Source: Sphingobium aromaticiconvertens
GTDB lineage: Bacteria > Pseudomonadota > Alphaproteobacteria > Sphingomonadales > Sphingomonadaceae
Length of the DNA stretch: 64,000 nt
NCBI RefSeq assembly: GCF_037154075.1
Contig: NZ_JBANRJ010000001.1
Location: forward strand, 738,001-802,000
Reading direction: 5' to 3'
Shown: positions 25,952 through 35,316 of the stretch, piece by piece
How positions within the stretch are numbered: position 1 is the stretch's first letter
How the letters are laid out: the number at the start of each line of letters is the position of its first letter
Position numbers and translations under genes: made by a program
The notes under the pieces: model-generated
The model's input: only the letters and a program-made list of their open reading frames with translations
Told to the model about the DNA's origin: nothing
Database searches by the model: none

Positions 25952-26868
25952 GCCAGCTTGGGCTTGATCTCCTCCATCACCCACTGCGCATAATCCTCAT
26001 ATTCCGCGACGCTGCGCACGGCGGGGATGGGGACAGAACTCATCGTTACGCCCAGCGTCCCGAACCAGCCCAGCCGGTCGATAATCTCTGGCGCGGTCAT
26101 GCCGGGGCGGGCACGGGGGTCGTCCATCACCTTGTGCCCCTCCCCGACGCGGCTCGTCGCAAAGCCATACATCACGTCGAAGGGCCGCCCGTCATAGCCG
26201 GGCTGCGACTTGATGAAGTCGATCTTTGCCGGGATATCTTCGGGCTTGGTAAGATAGGGCCACCAGCCGCTGGCAAAACGCGCCGCCCGCTTCAGCACTG
26301 CCTCCGCTTCGCCACCCATCCAGATCGGGAGATGGGGTGTCTGCACCGGGCGCGGCGCGAAGGCGACGTCGCGGAAGGAAACAAATTCCCCCTCGAACAC
26401 CGGATCGTCACTCGTCCATAACTCCACGATCGCCCCAAGATATTCGTCACACATCCGCCCGCGCTGTTGGAACGGCACGCCAAGCAGGTCGAATTCCTCC
26501 GCCAGCCAGCCCGCGCCGAATGTCACCATCGCCCGCCCGTCCGACATCCAGTCGAGCGTGGACAGCGCCTTGGCGGCGATCGCCGGATGCTGGAGCGGCA
26601 GGATCGCGATCGAGCTGTTGATGCGAATGCGATCCGTTGCGCCGGCATAATAGCCCATCGCGGCATAGGCGTGGAAATGATGAGGCCCGGACAGGTCGAC
26701 ATGGCTTTTGGGGATCAGAAAATGCTCGGGCACGCTGATCATGTCATAGCCCAGCCGATCGGCCAGCTTCGCAAGCCGCGTCTGGTCCGCACCCGTGACC
26801 GACAATTCCCAGGGCTGCATCGTCGCCTTGAGTTCGATCAGGCGCGGCATACCGAAAGCGAATTTCAT
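25948..26868 (-). CDS. LLM-class (luciferase-like) flavin-dependent oxidoreductase
   Basis: 306 residues with the TIM-barrel signatures of bacterial luciferase-like monooxygenases: MISVPEHFLIPKSHVDL near the N-terminus, LSTLDWMSDGRAMVTFGAGW, and APRPVQTPHLPIWMGGEAEA. It would use FMNH2 or F420; F420-specific residues cannot be confirmed by eye. Related proteins appear in actinobacterial and sphingomonad steroid/terpene clusters. A 76-bp gap separates it from the downstream Rieske oxygenase gene on the same strand. Confidence 0.85.
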   Translation of the reverse strand: MKFAFGMPRLIELKATMQPWELSVTGADQTRLAKLADRLGYDMISVPEHFLIPKSHVDLSGPHHFHAYAAMGYYAGATDRIRINSSIAILPLQHPAIAAKALSTLDWMSDGRAMVTFGAGWLAEEFDLLGVPFQQRGRMCDEYLGAIVELWTSDDPVFEGEFVSFRDVAFAPRPVQTPHLPIWMGGEAEAVLKRAARFASGWWPYLTKPEDIPAKIDFIKSQPGYDGRPFDVMYGFATSRVGEGHKVMDDPRARPGMTAPEIIDRLGWFGTLGVTMSSVPIPAVRSVAEYEDYAQWVMEEIKPKLA

Positions 26869-26944
26869 GGAGCCTCTCCTCGGGTGACAGGTCGGCGCGG
26901 CGTTTGAGCAGAATGATCTGCTTGTGTTCCGCCGCGCCCTCCGG

Positions 26945-28345
26945 TCAGAAGCCCAGATCCAGGATCGGGCCGTCGAAATTGCCGGCCAGTTTCTGCGTAG
27001 CCTGTGCCAGCTTGTCCTGCGGCACGCCCTTCAGATAGCCGTCGATGATCCGCTGATAATTGCTGATCAGCCCCTCAATGTCCTTCGACAGCCGCATGAA
27101 ATCGAAACCGGCCGCATGGGTGCCCTTTTGCTGGAGCGGAATATTGGAATAATCCTGGCGCGGGATCTGCGGGAACTGATCGCTGTCATAGGGCAGGACG
27201 ACCGGCTCCATCACTGGCTCTGGCTCCTGACCTTCGGGGAAGTGGGTCAGCGACCATAGTTCGAACAGGCAGCTTTCCGGTCCCAGCGGGCGGATGCGAT
27301 AGGCGGCCATGCTGGAAAGGAAGGGCAGCAGGAAATAATTGGGGAAGATGAATTCCACTGCCTTGACCGGCGTTTCCACCGCGATCTTGTTGAGGTCTGG
27401 GGTCGGCTCGCCGCGTGCCTGTCCCGCCTGCGTGACGAAATGATTGACCATGCCGAACCATTGCATGATCGCCTGGCCGGGGTCTTCGGGTAGATCGACA
27501 TCGATCAGGGTGCGGGCGACGGCCACGTCCTTGGCGTGGCACATGCCGGCCATGCCATCGCTCAGCAACTGCATATGCTCGACCTGATCCTCGATATTCT
27601 CCTTCATGGTGCGGTTCGGGTTGATCGGCACGCCGATGCCGCCCGTGTCCATGCCGTACATCATGTTATAGAGGATCGGCACCTTCTGCTGAAGCTGCGG
27701 ATGGGTCCGCATGACATGATAGCCTTCCATGAAGGCTTCCATGGCGATCTTCCAGTTGGCGGGGAGGACGGTGGCATAGCACCATTCGGCCCGCATCGAG
27801 TCGGCATTATAGGCCTCCAGGCCAATGGCAAGTGGACCCAGATTGTCGCGGAGCGGCGGGGCATCATCATCGAAATTGATGAACACGCAGCCCATCTCGA
27901 TTTCGGTGCGGCAGGGACGCAGCGCCAGATCCGCCTCGTCCAACTGACCCTCGCTGAACATATGGCGGCCATAGACGAAGGTGTTCTTGCCCTCGATATT
28001 CCAGCGCCAACCGTGGAAGGGGCAGATAAAGCCTTTGCCCTTGCAGTTGCCGTGGCTGCCCTCGGTCAGCGGGACGCCGCGATGGCGGCAGGCATTGTGG
28101 AACGCCTTGATACCGTCCGTGGTGCGGACGATGATGACTGATTGGCCAAGGTTGCTATATTCGATCCAGTCGCCGACATTGGGAATCTGCTCCACGCGGC
28201 AGGCCATCTGCCAGACATGGGGCCACAGTTCCTCGCATTCGCGCTGGTAGAAAGCCTCGTCATGATAGCGTTTGGTCGGGATGCGCTCGGGATGGGTGAT
28301 CTCGAAAGGGACCGACTTGCGCGCCGCCAACATATCCTCTGCCAT
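26945..28345 (-). CDS. Rieske non-heme iron oxygenase, alpha subunit (first copy)
   Basis: 466 residues. The N-terminal Rieske domain has C-x-H in NACRHRGVPL and C-x2-H in FICPFHGWRWN. The catalytic domain has NWKIAMEAFMEGYHVMRTHP, the E-x2-Y-H-x4-H iron-binding pattern. The length fits ring-hydroxylating oxygenase alpha subunits and KshA-like or demethylase-like monooxygenases. No beta subunit is adjacent, so a homomeric monooxygenase is likely. Electrons could come from the Rieske ferredoxin at 23.4 kb; no reductase gene is in the window. Confidence 0.92.
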   Translation of the reverse strand: MAEDMLAARKSVPFEITHPERIPTKRYHDEAFYQRECEELWPHVWQMACRVEQIPNVGDWIEYSNLGQSVIIVRTTDGIKAFHNACRHRGVPLTEGSHGNCKGKGFICPFHGWRWNIEGKNTFVYGRHMFSEGQLDEADLALRPCRTEIEMGCVFINFDDDAPPLRDNLGPLAIGLEAYNADSMRAEWCYATVLPANWKIAMEAFMEGYHVMRTHPQLQQKVPILYNMMYGMDTGGIGVPINPNRTMKENIEDQVEHMQLLSDGMAGMCHAKDVAVARTLIDVDLPEDPGQAIMQWFGMVNHFVTQAGQARGEPTPDLNKIAVETPVKAVEFIFPNYFLLPFLSSMAAYRIRPLGPESCLFELWSLTHFPEGQEPEPVMEPVVLPYDSDQFPQIPRQDYSNIPLQQKGTHAAGFDFMRLSKDIEGLISNYQRIIDGYLKGVPQDKLAQATQKLAGNFDGPILDLGF

Positions 28346-28456
28346 TCCCTACCCTATTCCTAGTCTGCTTTGGGATCGAAAGGTAAAGGCTGGGGAGGGG
28401 TGTTCAAGGATGATCGCATGGCAGGGGTGTATCATCGCCGTGCCGATACAATGCGT

Positions 28457-29623
28457 CTATTCCGCAGGCGCCGGACTGTCGATTTCGGCCAGCACCGCCT
28501 GCGTGTCGGCGCCCAGCGATGGCGCGCCGCCCGCGACCTTGCCGGGGGTGTGCGAGAACCATGTCGGTACGCCGGGAAAGCGCACCGGCCCCTGCGCTGT
28601 TTCCACCGTCTCAAAGAAGCCGACGGCATTCAGATGCTCGTTTTCGAACAGCTCGTCGGTCGTCCGCAGCGGCGCGGCGGGGATGTGAAGCTGTTCCAGC
28701 AGATCGAGCCATTCCCGCGTCGTGCGTTCGGCAAAGGTTTCGCCCAGCAGGCCATAAACCCGCTCAATCTGTCCCGCGCGCTTGGCCAGCGTGTCGAATT
28801 CCGCCGTTGCCCAGGCTGGCTGCACCGCCTCGACAAAGGCGTTCCAATGTTTGTCATTATAGACGAGCGCGGCGATGTGGCCGTCCTTCGTCTGATAGGG
28901 CTTGCGGTTGCGCGCGACGACGCGATGATAATGGGCGTTGCCCAGCGGCGGGTCGAACAGCATGCCGCTCGCATGTTCGGTGAGCATGAAGGAGGCCATC
29001 GTCTCGAACATGCCGATCTCCACTTCCTGCCCCTCACCCGTGCGTTCGCGGTGGAACAGGGCCATCATCGTCGCATAAAGGGCGGTGAGGCCCGCCACCT
29101 TGTCGGCGATGATCGTCGCGAAATAATCGGGCTTGCCGGTCATCAACTGTTGCAGATGGGGGATGCCGCATTCGGCCTGGATCGTGTCGTCATAGGCGGG
29201 CTTGTCACCGTCCGGGCCGCGGCGGCTATAGCCGTAGCAATTGGTATAGACGATGTTGGGATTGATCGCCTTTACCGCTTCATAGTCGAAGCCGAGCTTG
29301 CCGATCGCCTTGCTGCGCATCGAATGGATGAACACATCGGCGGTGGCGATCAGGGCGCGCAACGCCGCCTTGTCCGCTTCCTGCCGCAGGTCCAGCACGA
29401 CGCTGCGCTTGCCGCGATTCACGTTCATGAACACGCCGCCCAGGTCCGGCGCGGGGCCTGCGTTGATGAAGCGGGTATTGTCGCCCGCCGGCGGCTCGAT
29501 CTTGATGACGTCCGCACCCATGTCGGCCATGATCTGGGTGGCATAGGGGCCAAAGACCATGGCGGTAAGGTCGATAACCCTTACGCCGGTCAGTGGACCG
29601 CCATGCGCCGTCATCCCGTCCAT
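28457..29623 (-). CDS. Class III CoA-transferase (CaiB/BaiF)
   Basis: 388 residues from the ATG at 29623, preceded by AGGAG; an ATG at 29641 is possible. GVRVIDLTAMVFGPYATQIM and ADVIKIEPPAGDNTR at the N-terminus and NPNIVYTNCYGYSRRGP, followed by the catalytic aspartate in PAYDDTIQAECG, identify the formyl-CoA transferase family. It moves CoA between carboxylic acids without ATP. It is divergent from the acyl-CoA dehydrogenase operon; 29624-29784 should contain both promoters. Confidence 0.9.
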   Translation of the reverse strand: MDGMTAHGGPLTGVRVIDLTAMVFGPYATQIMADMGADVIKIEPPAGDNTRFINAGPAPDLGGVFMNVNRGKRSVVLDLRQEADKAALRALIATADVFIHSMRSKAIGKLGFDYEAVKAINPNIVYTNCYGYSRRGPDGDKPAYDDTIQAECGIPHLQQLMTGKPDYFATIIADKVAGLTALYATMMALFHRERTGEGQEVEIGMFETMASFMLTEHASGMLFDPPLGNAHYHRVVARNRKPYQTKDGHIAALVYNDKHWNAFVEAVQPAWATAEFDTLAKRAGQIERVYGLLGETFAERTTREWLDLLEQLHIPAAPLRTTDELFENEHLNAVGFFETVETAQGPVRFPGVPTWFSHTPGKVAGGAPSLGADTQAVLAEIDSPAPAE

Positions 29624-29784
29624 CAGCTTCTCCTGTTCCATAATCTTGGGCTAGGGCAAGGGCGTGGCGAAATCCACGCGCAACCCCTTCGCCCCACCGA
29701 TATGTGGGGTCGCGTAATTGTGCCGCCTGGACCCGGCTGATACCCCGCAATGAAGTGGAACAGCCCCAATCAAGGCCAAAAATC

Positions 29785-30951
29785 TTGGATTTTGCTTTTA
29801 CCGAAGACCAGCGGAACATCCGCGATGCGGTGCTCAATCACTGTAGCCAGTTTTCCGACGATTATTGGCTGGAACGGGACCGGGAGGGGGCCTTCTGCGA
29901 CGACTTCTATGCGTCGATGGCGGACGCTGGATGGCTGGGCATCGCCATGCCGGAGTCGGTCGGCGGCGCGGGGCTTGGCATCACCGAGGCGGCGATCATG
30001 ATGCAGGCCGTGGCGGAAGCGGGCGGCGGCATGACCGCGGCCTCGACCATCCACGGGCCGGTGTTCAGTCTGGAGCCGATCGACCTGTTCGGCACCGAGG
30101 AACAGAAGCAGCGGATGATCCCGCCGGTCCTGTCGGGCGTGGAAAAAATCTGCTTTGCGGTGACAGAGCCGAACACCGGCCTCGACACCACCAAGCTCAA
30201 GACTCGCGCTGAAAAGGTCGAAGGCGGCTATCGCGTCAATGGCGAGAAAATCTGGATCACCAACGCGCATGTCGCGGACCGGATGATGCTGCTCGCGCGC
30301 ACCACGCCGCTGGACGAGGTGAAGAACAAGACGCATGGCCTGTCGCTCTTTTTCACGAAGCTGGACCGGGAGAAGGTCGCGCATCAGCTGATCCCCAAAA
30401 TGGGCCGTCATGCGGTCGGATCGAACATGCTGTTCATCACTGACCTGTTCATCCCCGACGAGGATTTGATCGGGGAGGAGGGTCAGGGGTTCAAGATCAT
30501 CCTGAAAGGCCTTAATCCCGAGCGCATCCTGCTGGGGGCGGAGGCGATTGGCATCGGCCGCAATGCGATCCAGCGAGCGGCGCGCTATGCCCGCGAACGG
30601 ATCGTGTTCGACCGGCCGATCGGGATGAATCAAGGCATCCAGCACCCCCTCGCCAAATGCTGGATGCAATTGGAGGCGGCGAACCTGATGGTGATGCAGG
30701 CCGCGATCAAGTTCGACAAAGGCGAGGATTGCGGGGTGGAGGCGAATGCCGGAAAATACCTCGCCGCCGAATGTGCGTTCGAGGCGTGCCATACGGCCAT
30801 GCTGACGCTGGGCGGCATGGGCTATGCACAAGAATATCATGTCGAACGGCTGCTGCGCGAGGTATTGATACCGCGCACCGCGCCGGTTAGCCCGCACATG
30901 ATCCTGAACTTCATCGCGGAAAAAGTGCTGGATCTGCCCAAATCCTACTGA
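29785..30951 (+). CDS. Acyl-CoA dehydrogenase
   Basis: 388 residues from a TTG at 29785, chosen because the conserved domain starts there (LDFAFTEDQRNIRDAVLNHC), AAGG lies upstream and no ATG fits; the frame stays open to 29704. FAD-contact motifs CFAVTEPNTGLDTTKLKTRA and VNGEKIWITNAHVADRMMLL are present, and HVERLLREVLIPRTAPVSPH sits where the end of the active site lies; the glutamate of MCAD-type enzymes is not visible there. It begins a five-gene operon with the lyase, CoA-transferase, hydratase and Rieske oxygenase. Confidence 0.88.
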   Translation: MDFAFTEDQRNIRDAVLNHCSQFSDDYWLERDREGAFCDDFYASMADAGWLGIAMPESVGGAGLGITEAAIMMQAVAEAGGGMTAASTIHGPVFSLEPIDLFGTEEQKQRMIPPVLSGVEKICFAVTEPNTGLDTTKLKTRAEKVEGGYRVNGEKIWITNAHVADRMMLLARTTPLDEVKNKTHGLSLFFTKLDREKVAHQLIPKMGRHAVGSNMLFITDLFIPDEDLIGEEGQGFKIILKGLNPERILLGAEAIGIGRNAIQRAARYARERIVFDRPIGMNQGIQHPLAKCWMQLEAANLMVMQAAIKFDKGEDCGVEANAGKYLAAECAFEACHTAMLTLGGMGYAQEYHVERLLREVLIPRTAPVSPHMILNFIAEKVLDLPKSY

Positions 30952-30973
30952 TGCCAAAGGATGAGATATTTCA

Positions 30974-31861
30974 ATGCCGAATGCCCCTCTCCAGAAAATG
31001 CGCTCCTGGCTGTTCGCACCGGGCGACAGCGAGAAGAAAATGGCCAAGGCCGCCGAGGGGTCGGCCGACATTGCCCTGTTCGACCTGGAGGATGCGGTCG
31101 CGACGGAGAATAAGCCGCTCGCACGGACAATCGTCCATGATTTCCTGGCGAGCCATGCCGTGGGGCGTGAGCGGCTGTGGGTGCGCGTCAACCCGCTCGA
31201 CGGGCCGCATACGCTGGACGATCTGGTCGCGATCATGCCCGCGCGACCCGGCGGGATCATGCTGCCCAAAGTCTATGGGCGGCAGGATGTCGAGTTGCTG
31301 GACCATTATCTGACGGCGTTGGAGGTGGCGAACGGAATCGAACGCGGATCGACCCCGGTGATTGTGCTGGTGACGGAAACGGCAGAGGCCATGTTCCATA
31401 CCGGCGACTATAAGGGCGCGCCGCGTGTCGTCGCGCTGACCTGGGGGGCGGAGGATCTGGCGGATTCGATCGGGGCCAGTTCCAATCGCAATGCCGATGG
31501 CAGCTATGGCTTCACCTATGAACTGGCGCGGTCGATGTGCCTGCTGGGCGCGGCCACCGCGGGCGTCACGGCGATCGAGACGATCCAGGGCGATTTCCGC
31601 GATCTAGACAGCCTGAAGGCCCGCGCCGAAAAGGTACGGCGCGACGGTTATCGCGGGATGCTGGCCATCCACCCGGCGCAGGTCGACGTCATCAACGCGG
31701 CGTTCACCCCCACGGAGGAGGAAATCGCCGAGGCGCAGGCGATCGTCGATATTTTCGCCGCCAATCCGGGTGTCGGCGCGATCGGCTATAAGGGCGGGAT
31801 GCTCGACCGGCCCTATCTGTCGCGGGCCGAGCAATTGCTGAAACAGGCCGGTCGCGGATGA
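30974..31861 (+). CDS. CoA-ester lyase (HpcH/HpaI; citrate lyase beta / malyl-CoA lyase family)
   Basis: 295 residues. MRSWLFAPGDSEKKMAKAAE is the typical N-terminus with the phosphate-binding arginine region. DIALFDLEDAV carries metal-binding acidic residues and VALTWGAEDLADSIGASSNR the second set. GMLAIHPAQVDVINAAFTPT is the C-terminal active-site lid. Such enzymes cleave 3-hydroxy-acyl-CoAs (malyl-, citramalyl- or methylmalyl-CoA type) retro-Claisen style to acetyl- or propionyl-CoA plus an aldehyde or oxoacid. It overlaps the CoA-transferase by four bases. Confidence 0.9.
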   Translation: MPNAPLQKMRSWLFAPGDSEKKMAKAAEGSADIALFDLEDAVATENKPLARTIVHDFLASHAVGRERLWVRVNPLDGPHTLDDLVAIMPARPGGIMLPKVYGRQDVELLDHYLTALEVANGIERGSTPVIVLVTETAEAMFHTGDYKGAPRVVALTWGAEDLADSIGASSNRNADGSYGFTYELARSMCLLGAATAGVTAIETIQGDFRDLDSLKARAEKVRRDGYRGMLAIHPAQVDVINAAFTPTEEEIAEAQAIVDIFAANPGVGAIGYKGGMLDRPYLSRAEQLLKQAGRG

Positions 31862-33126
31862 TCCAGACCGACGCCACCGGGCTGGACCTCAGCCAATATC
31901 TGCGCCGGGGCGACCGCATCGTCTTCGGTCAGGCGTGCGGTGAGCCGGTGGCATTGGTCGAGGCGCTGATTGCGCAGGGGCGGGACATTGGCGACCTGTC
32001 GGCCTTCATCGCCACCAGTTTTTCCGGTGCCTTCACGCCCGATAGCGCCGACAGCTTCGCGCTTTCCAGCATGGGGGCGATCGGTGCCCTGCGGTCGATG
32101 ACGAAAGTGGGCAAGCTGTCGGTCATCCCAGTCCATGTCAGTCAGGTTGGCCCGATGATAAGCGCCGGGATCATCGGTTGCGATGTGGCGATGATCCAGG
32201 TCAGCCCCGCAGATGCCGATGGCAATCATAGTTGCGGCCTCATCAGCGACTATGTGCGAGCTGCCGTCGACAAGGCGCGAGTGGTGATCGCCGAAGTGAA
32301 TGCGGCTGTGCCCTTCACTCCCGGCGAAATAATCCCATCCTCCATCATCGACGTGGCTATCCATGTGTCCCGTCCGCCGGTCGCGGTATCGCCTGCCGTT
32401 ATCAGCGCGACCGACGAAACGATCGCGCGGCATTGCGCCGCCTATATCGGTGACGGATCGGTGATTCAGACGGGCGTTGGCGCGGTGCCCGACGCGATCC
32501 TGCGCCTGCTGGGCGACCGCAAGGATCTGGGCGTCCATTCGGGGATGCTGGGCGATGGCCTTGCCGATCTGACGCAAGCGGGTGTTCTCACCAATGCGCG
32601 CAAGGAAATCGACACCGGCGTGTCGATCAACGGCGCGCTGATCGGCACACAACGGCTGTACGATTGGGCCGATCGCAACCCCGCCATCCGCATGTGCGCC
32701 ACCAGCTACACTCATGATGCGGCGGTGTTGGCGCGGCTGTCGCGGCTCGTCACCATCAACTCTGCGCTCGAAGTCGACCTCACCGGGCAGGTCAATGCCG
32801 AACAGTCCGGCGCCGCCTATCTGGGCGGAACCGGCGGGCAGGTGGATTTCGTGCGCGCGGGTAGCCGTTCACCCGGTGGCCGCTCGATCATCGCGCTGTC
32901 CGCTACGGCAAAGGGCGGGACGATCAGCAAGATCGTGCCCACGCTCTCCGGTCCGGTCACGACTGCGCGCAGCGACGTGGACGTGATCGTCACCGAATAT
33001 GGCGCGGCGGAGTTGAAGGGGCAGACACTGGCCGAGCGGACCCGTCGCCTGATCGCTATCGCCCATCCCGACTTTCGCGAAGCCCTCGACCGCGCGGCCC
33101 ATGTCATCCAGCAGAGGGGCTATTAA
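31858..33126 (+). CDS. Acetyl-CoA hydrolase/CoA-transferase (4-hydroxybutyrate CoA-transferase-like)
   Basis: 422 residues. The N-terminal half has GDRIVFGQACGEPVALVEAL and the C-terminal AcCoA-hydrolase domain has SALEVDLTGQVNAEQSG, followed by GGTGGQVDFVRAGSRSPGGR, where the glutamate in the LEVDLTGQ segment is in the catalytic position of class I-like transferases. It would exchange CoA among short-chain acids, feeding the preceding lyase. Overlaps bind it to the lyase (ATGA) and to the hydratase (TAATG). Confidence 0.9.
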   Translation: MIQTDATGLDLSQYLRRGDRIVFGQACGEPVALVEALIAQGRDIGDLSAFIATSFSGAFTPDSADSFALSSMGAIGALRSMTKVGKLSVIPVHVSQVGPMISAGIIGCDVAMIQVSPADADGNHSCGLISDYVRAAVDKARVVIAEVNAAVPFTPGEIIPSSIIDVAIHVSRPPVAVSPAVISATDETIARHCAAYIGDGSVIQTGVGAVPDAILRLLGDRKDLGVHSGMLGDGLADLTQAGVLTNARKEIDTGVSINGALIGTQRLYDWADRNPAIRMCATSYTHDAAVLARLSRLVTINSALEVDLTGQVNAEQSGAAYLGGTGGQVDFVRAGSRSPGGRSIIALSATAKGGTISKIVPTLSGPVTTARSDVDVIVTEYGAAELKGQTLAERTRRLIAIAHPDFREALDRAAHVIQQRGY

Positions 33127-33893
33127 TGACCGACGCGGTTCTCTTCGAGGCGCGGGACGATGGCATCGCCATCCTCACCATCAACCGGCCCGAGCAGCGC
33201 AATGCCCTGACCCGCGAGGTGCGGGAGGGATTGCGCGTTGCGTGGGAGCGGTTCGAGCATGACCCGGCTCTGCGCGTCGCGATCCTGACCGCTGCGGGCG
33301 ACAAGGCCTTCTGCGCGGGTGGCGACCTGAAAGAGATGGTCGAGACGGGGATGCAGGTGCCGCCGCGCGATATGTTCGCACTGCCCTATGACACGATCGA
33401 GCTGTCCAAGCCGACGATCGCGGCGGTCAATGGCGTCGCCTTTGCGGGCGGGTGGATGATCGCGCAGGCCTGCGACCTGTGCGTCGCCAGCACGGCGGCG
33501 CGCTTTGCGATTACCGAGGTGAAGGTGGGGCGCAGTTCGCCCTGGGCCGCGCCGCTGATCCATATGATCCCGCAGCGGATCATGATGGAAATCATCCTGA
33601 CCGGAAAGCCGATCACCGCCCAGCGTGCCTATGAGATCGGCCTGGTCAATCGGCTCGCCGAGCCAGAGGCGCTGATGCAGACGGCGCTGGAACTGGCGGG
33701 CGAGATACTCGACGGCGCGCCGTTGTCGGTAAAGGCCGGGCGCGACATGGTGATGCTGGCGACCGAAATGGGACGCGCCGCCGCGTTGCAGGCGGCCCGC
33801 CACGCATCGGAATATCTCTATCGGAGCGACGACGCGCAGGAAGGGCCAAGCGCCTTTGCGGAGAAACGTCGACCGGAATGGAAGGGGCGCTGA
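33126..33893 (+). CDS. Enoyl-CoA hydratase/isomerase
   Basis: 255 residues starting in the stop of the CoA-transferase gene. LTINRPEQRNALTREVREGL, the oxyanion region KAFCAGGDLKEM and NGVAFAGGWMIAQACDLCVA identify the crotonase family. The C-terminus reads SAFAEKRRPEWKGR. The last codons and stop lie in the first copy of a tandem 29/30-bp repeat that also forms small hairpins. Confidence 0.9.
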   Translation: MTDAVLFEARDDGIAILTINRPEQRNALTREVREGLRVAWERFEHDPALRVAILTAAGDKAFCAGGDLKEMVETGMQVPPRDMFALPYDTIELSKPTIAAVNGVAFAGGWMIAQACDLCVASTAARFAITEVKVGRSSPWAAPLIHMIPQRIMMEIILTGKPITAQRAYEIGLVNRLAEPEALMQTALELAGEILDGAPLSVKAGRDMVMLATEMGRAAALQAARHASEYLYRSDDAQEGPSAFAEKRRPEWKGR

Positions 33894-33931
33894 GCGCCCG
33901 GCCGGAATGGAAAGGGGCGCTGAGCGCCCGG
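33873..33931. repeat. Tandem 29/30-bp duplication across a stop codon
   Basis: Two adjacent copies (33873-33901 and 33902-33931) differ by one inserted A. Each contains GGGCGC-TGA-GCGCCC, a small hairpin whose loop is the TGA; in the first copy this TGA is the stop of the hydratase gene. The duplication widens the gap to the Rieske oxygenase start. Confidence 0.9.
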
Positions 33932-33945
33932 AAAGTGAGGATGTG

Positions 33946-35307
33946 ATGAACGAACTGAGCAAGGTCGCCGAACCCGGCGGTGATCTGGTCGAACCCGTCA
34001 CCGTGCCTGCCGAAGCCTATGTGTCGAAAGACTATGCGCAGGCCGAGCGCGACCGGCTGTGGCGCAAGGTCTGGCTTCAGGCGGCACGGCTGGAGGATAT
34101 CCCCGAGGTCGGCAATTATGTGACCTACGATATCCTCGACGACTCGATCATCATCATGCGGACGGGGCCAGACGAGATTCGCGCCTATCACAATGTCTGT
34201 CCGCATCGGGGCCGTCGCCTGATCGACACGCCAGCGGGCGCCCGCGACGCGCGCGGCAGCAAGACGAACATCGTCTGCGGCTTCCATGGCTGGACCTTTG
34301 ACCGGCAGGGGCAATGCACCTTCGTCAACCATCAGCAGGATTGGCAGGGCGTGTTGACGGCGGAGCGCACGGCGCTGGGCAAGGTCAGCGTCGACACATG
34401 GGGCGGCTGGGCGTGGGTCAATCTCGACCCCGATTGCGGATCGCTGGCCGACTATCTGGATACGGTCCCCGCCATGCTCGACCCGTTCGGGCTGGAGAAT
34501 ATGCGCTATCGCTGGCGCAAGTGGGTCATCTTCGATTGTAACTGGAAAGTCGCGCTGGAGGCGTTCAGCGAAACCTATCATGTCCAGACCACCCATCCCG
34601 AATTCAACGCCTTTGGCGAGTTTCGCGGCTGGGCGCGCAAACATGGCCTGCACACCAATATCGGTTATGACGCGCCCAAGAATATGGACGAGAATCAGGC
34701 CAAGCTGCGGATCGGTTCTGGCGAGGACCCGCGCCTCTCCACGGCGGAGATGCAGGTCTTCACCTGGGAAAATGCCAACACCAACACGACGATGACGCTG
34801 GTCAACGCGGCCAAGCGGTTGAAGGACGAGCTGCCCGTGGGCACGCCCGCGCCGCAGGTGCTCCAGCACTGGCTCGCGTCCGCTCGCGCGGATGACGAGA
34901 AGCGCGGCGTGATCTGGCCGGTGGTTGATCCGGCGCATACGGCCAAGAGCGGCACGGCGTGGCAGATCTTCCCGAATTTCCAGATCGGCCATGCCGTTAA
35001 TAATATGCTCTGTTATTCCGCGCGCCCCTATGGCGCGGACCCGGACAAGTGCATCTTCGAGGCGGCAGTCTATGAACTGTTCCCGCAAGGGGAGGAGCCG
35101 CAGACCGAGTGGGACTATACGCAGCCGCAGGATTGGCCACCGGTGCTCCAGCAGGATTTCACCAATATGGCGGCGGTGCAGCAGGGCATGAAGAATGTCG
35201 GCTTCCGCGGTACCCAGCCCAATCCCTATATGGAGCGGTCGGTTGCCAGCCTGCACTATAATCTGGCGCGCTATATGGGCATGGGGATGCCAAGCCCGAT
35301 CAAGTGA
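33946..35307 (+). CDS. Rieske non-heme iron oxygenase, alpha subunit (second copy)
   Basis: 453 residues from the ATG at 33946, which follows AAAGTGAGG; the frame is open further upstream but into the repeat. C-x-H is in NVCPHRGRRLIDTP and C-x2-H in CGFHGWTFDRQGQCTF. The catalytic motif NWKVALEAFSETYHVQTTHP gives E-x2-Y-H-x4-H. It is distinct in sequence from the first copy, suggesting a different step. It is the last gene of the operon, followed by a strong bidirectional terminator. Confidence 0.92.
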   Translation: MNELSKVAEPGGDLVEPVTVPAEAYVSKDYAQAERDRLWRKVWLQAARLEDIPEVGNYVTYDILDDSIIIMRTGPDEIRAYHNVCPHRGRRLIDTPAGARDARGSKTNIVCGFHGWTFDRQGQCTFVNHQQDWQGVLTAERTALGKVSVDTWGGWAWVNLDPDCGSLADYLDTVPAMLDPFGLENMRYRWRKWVIFDCNWKVALEAFSETYHVQTTHPEFNAFGEFRGWARKHGLHTNIGYDAPKNMDENQAKLRIGSGEDPRLSTAEMQVFTWENANTNTTMTLVNAAKRLKDELPVGTPAPQVLQHWLASARADDEKRGVIWPVVDPAHTAKSGTAWQIFPNFQIGHAVNNMLCYSARPYGADPDKCIFEAAVYELFPQGEEPQTEWDYTQPQDWPPVLQQDFTNMAAVQQGMKNVGFRGTQPNPYMERSVASLHYNLARYMGMGMPSPIK

Positions 35308-35316
35308 CGAGCCAGC

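Noticed and set aside
33646..35256. Minus-strand open frame of about 536 codons
   Set aside because: It is antisense to the second Rieske oxygenase, whose metal-binding motifs are on the plus strand.
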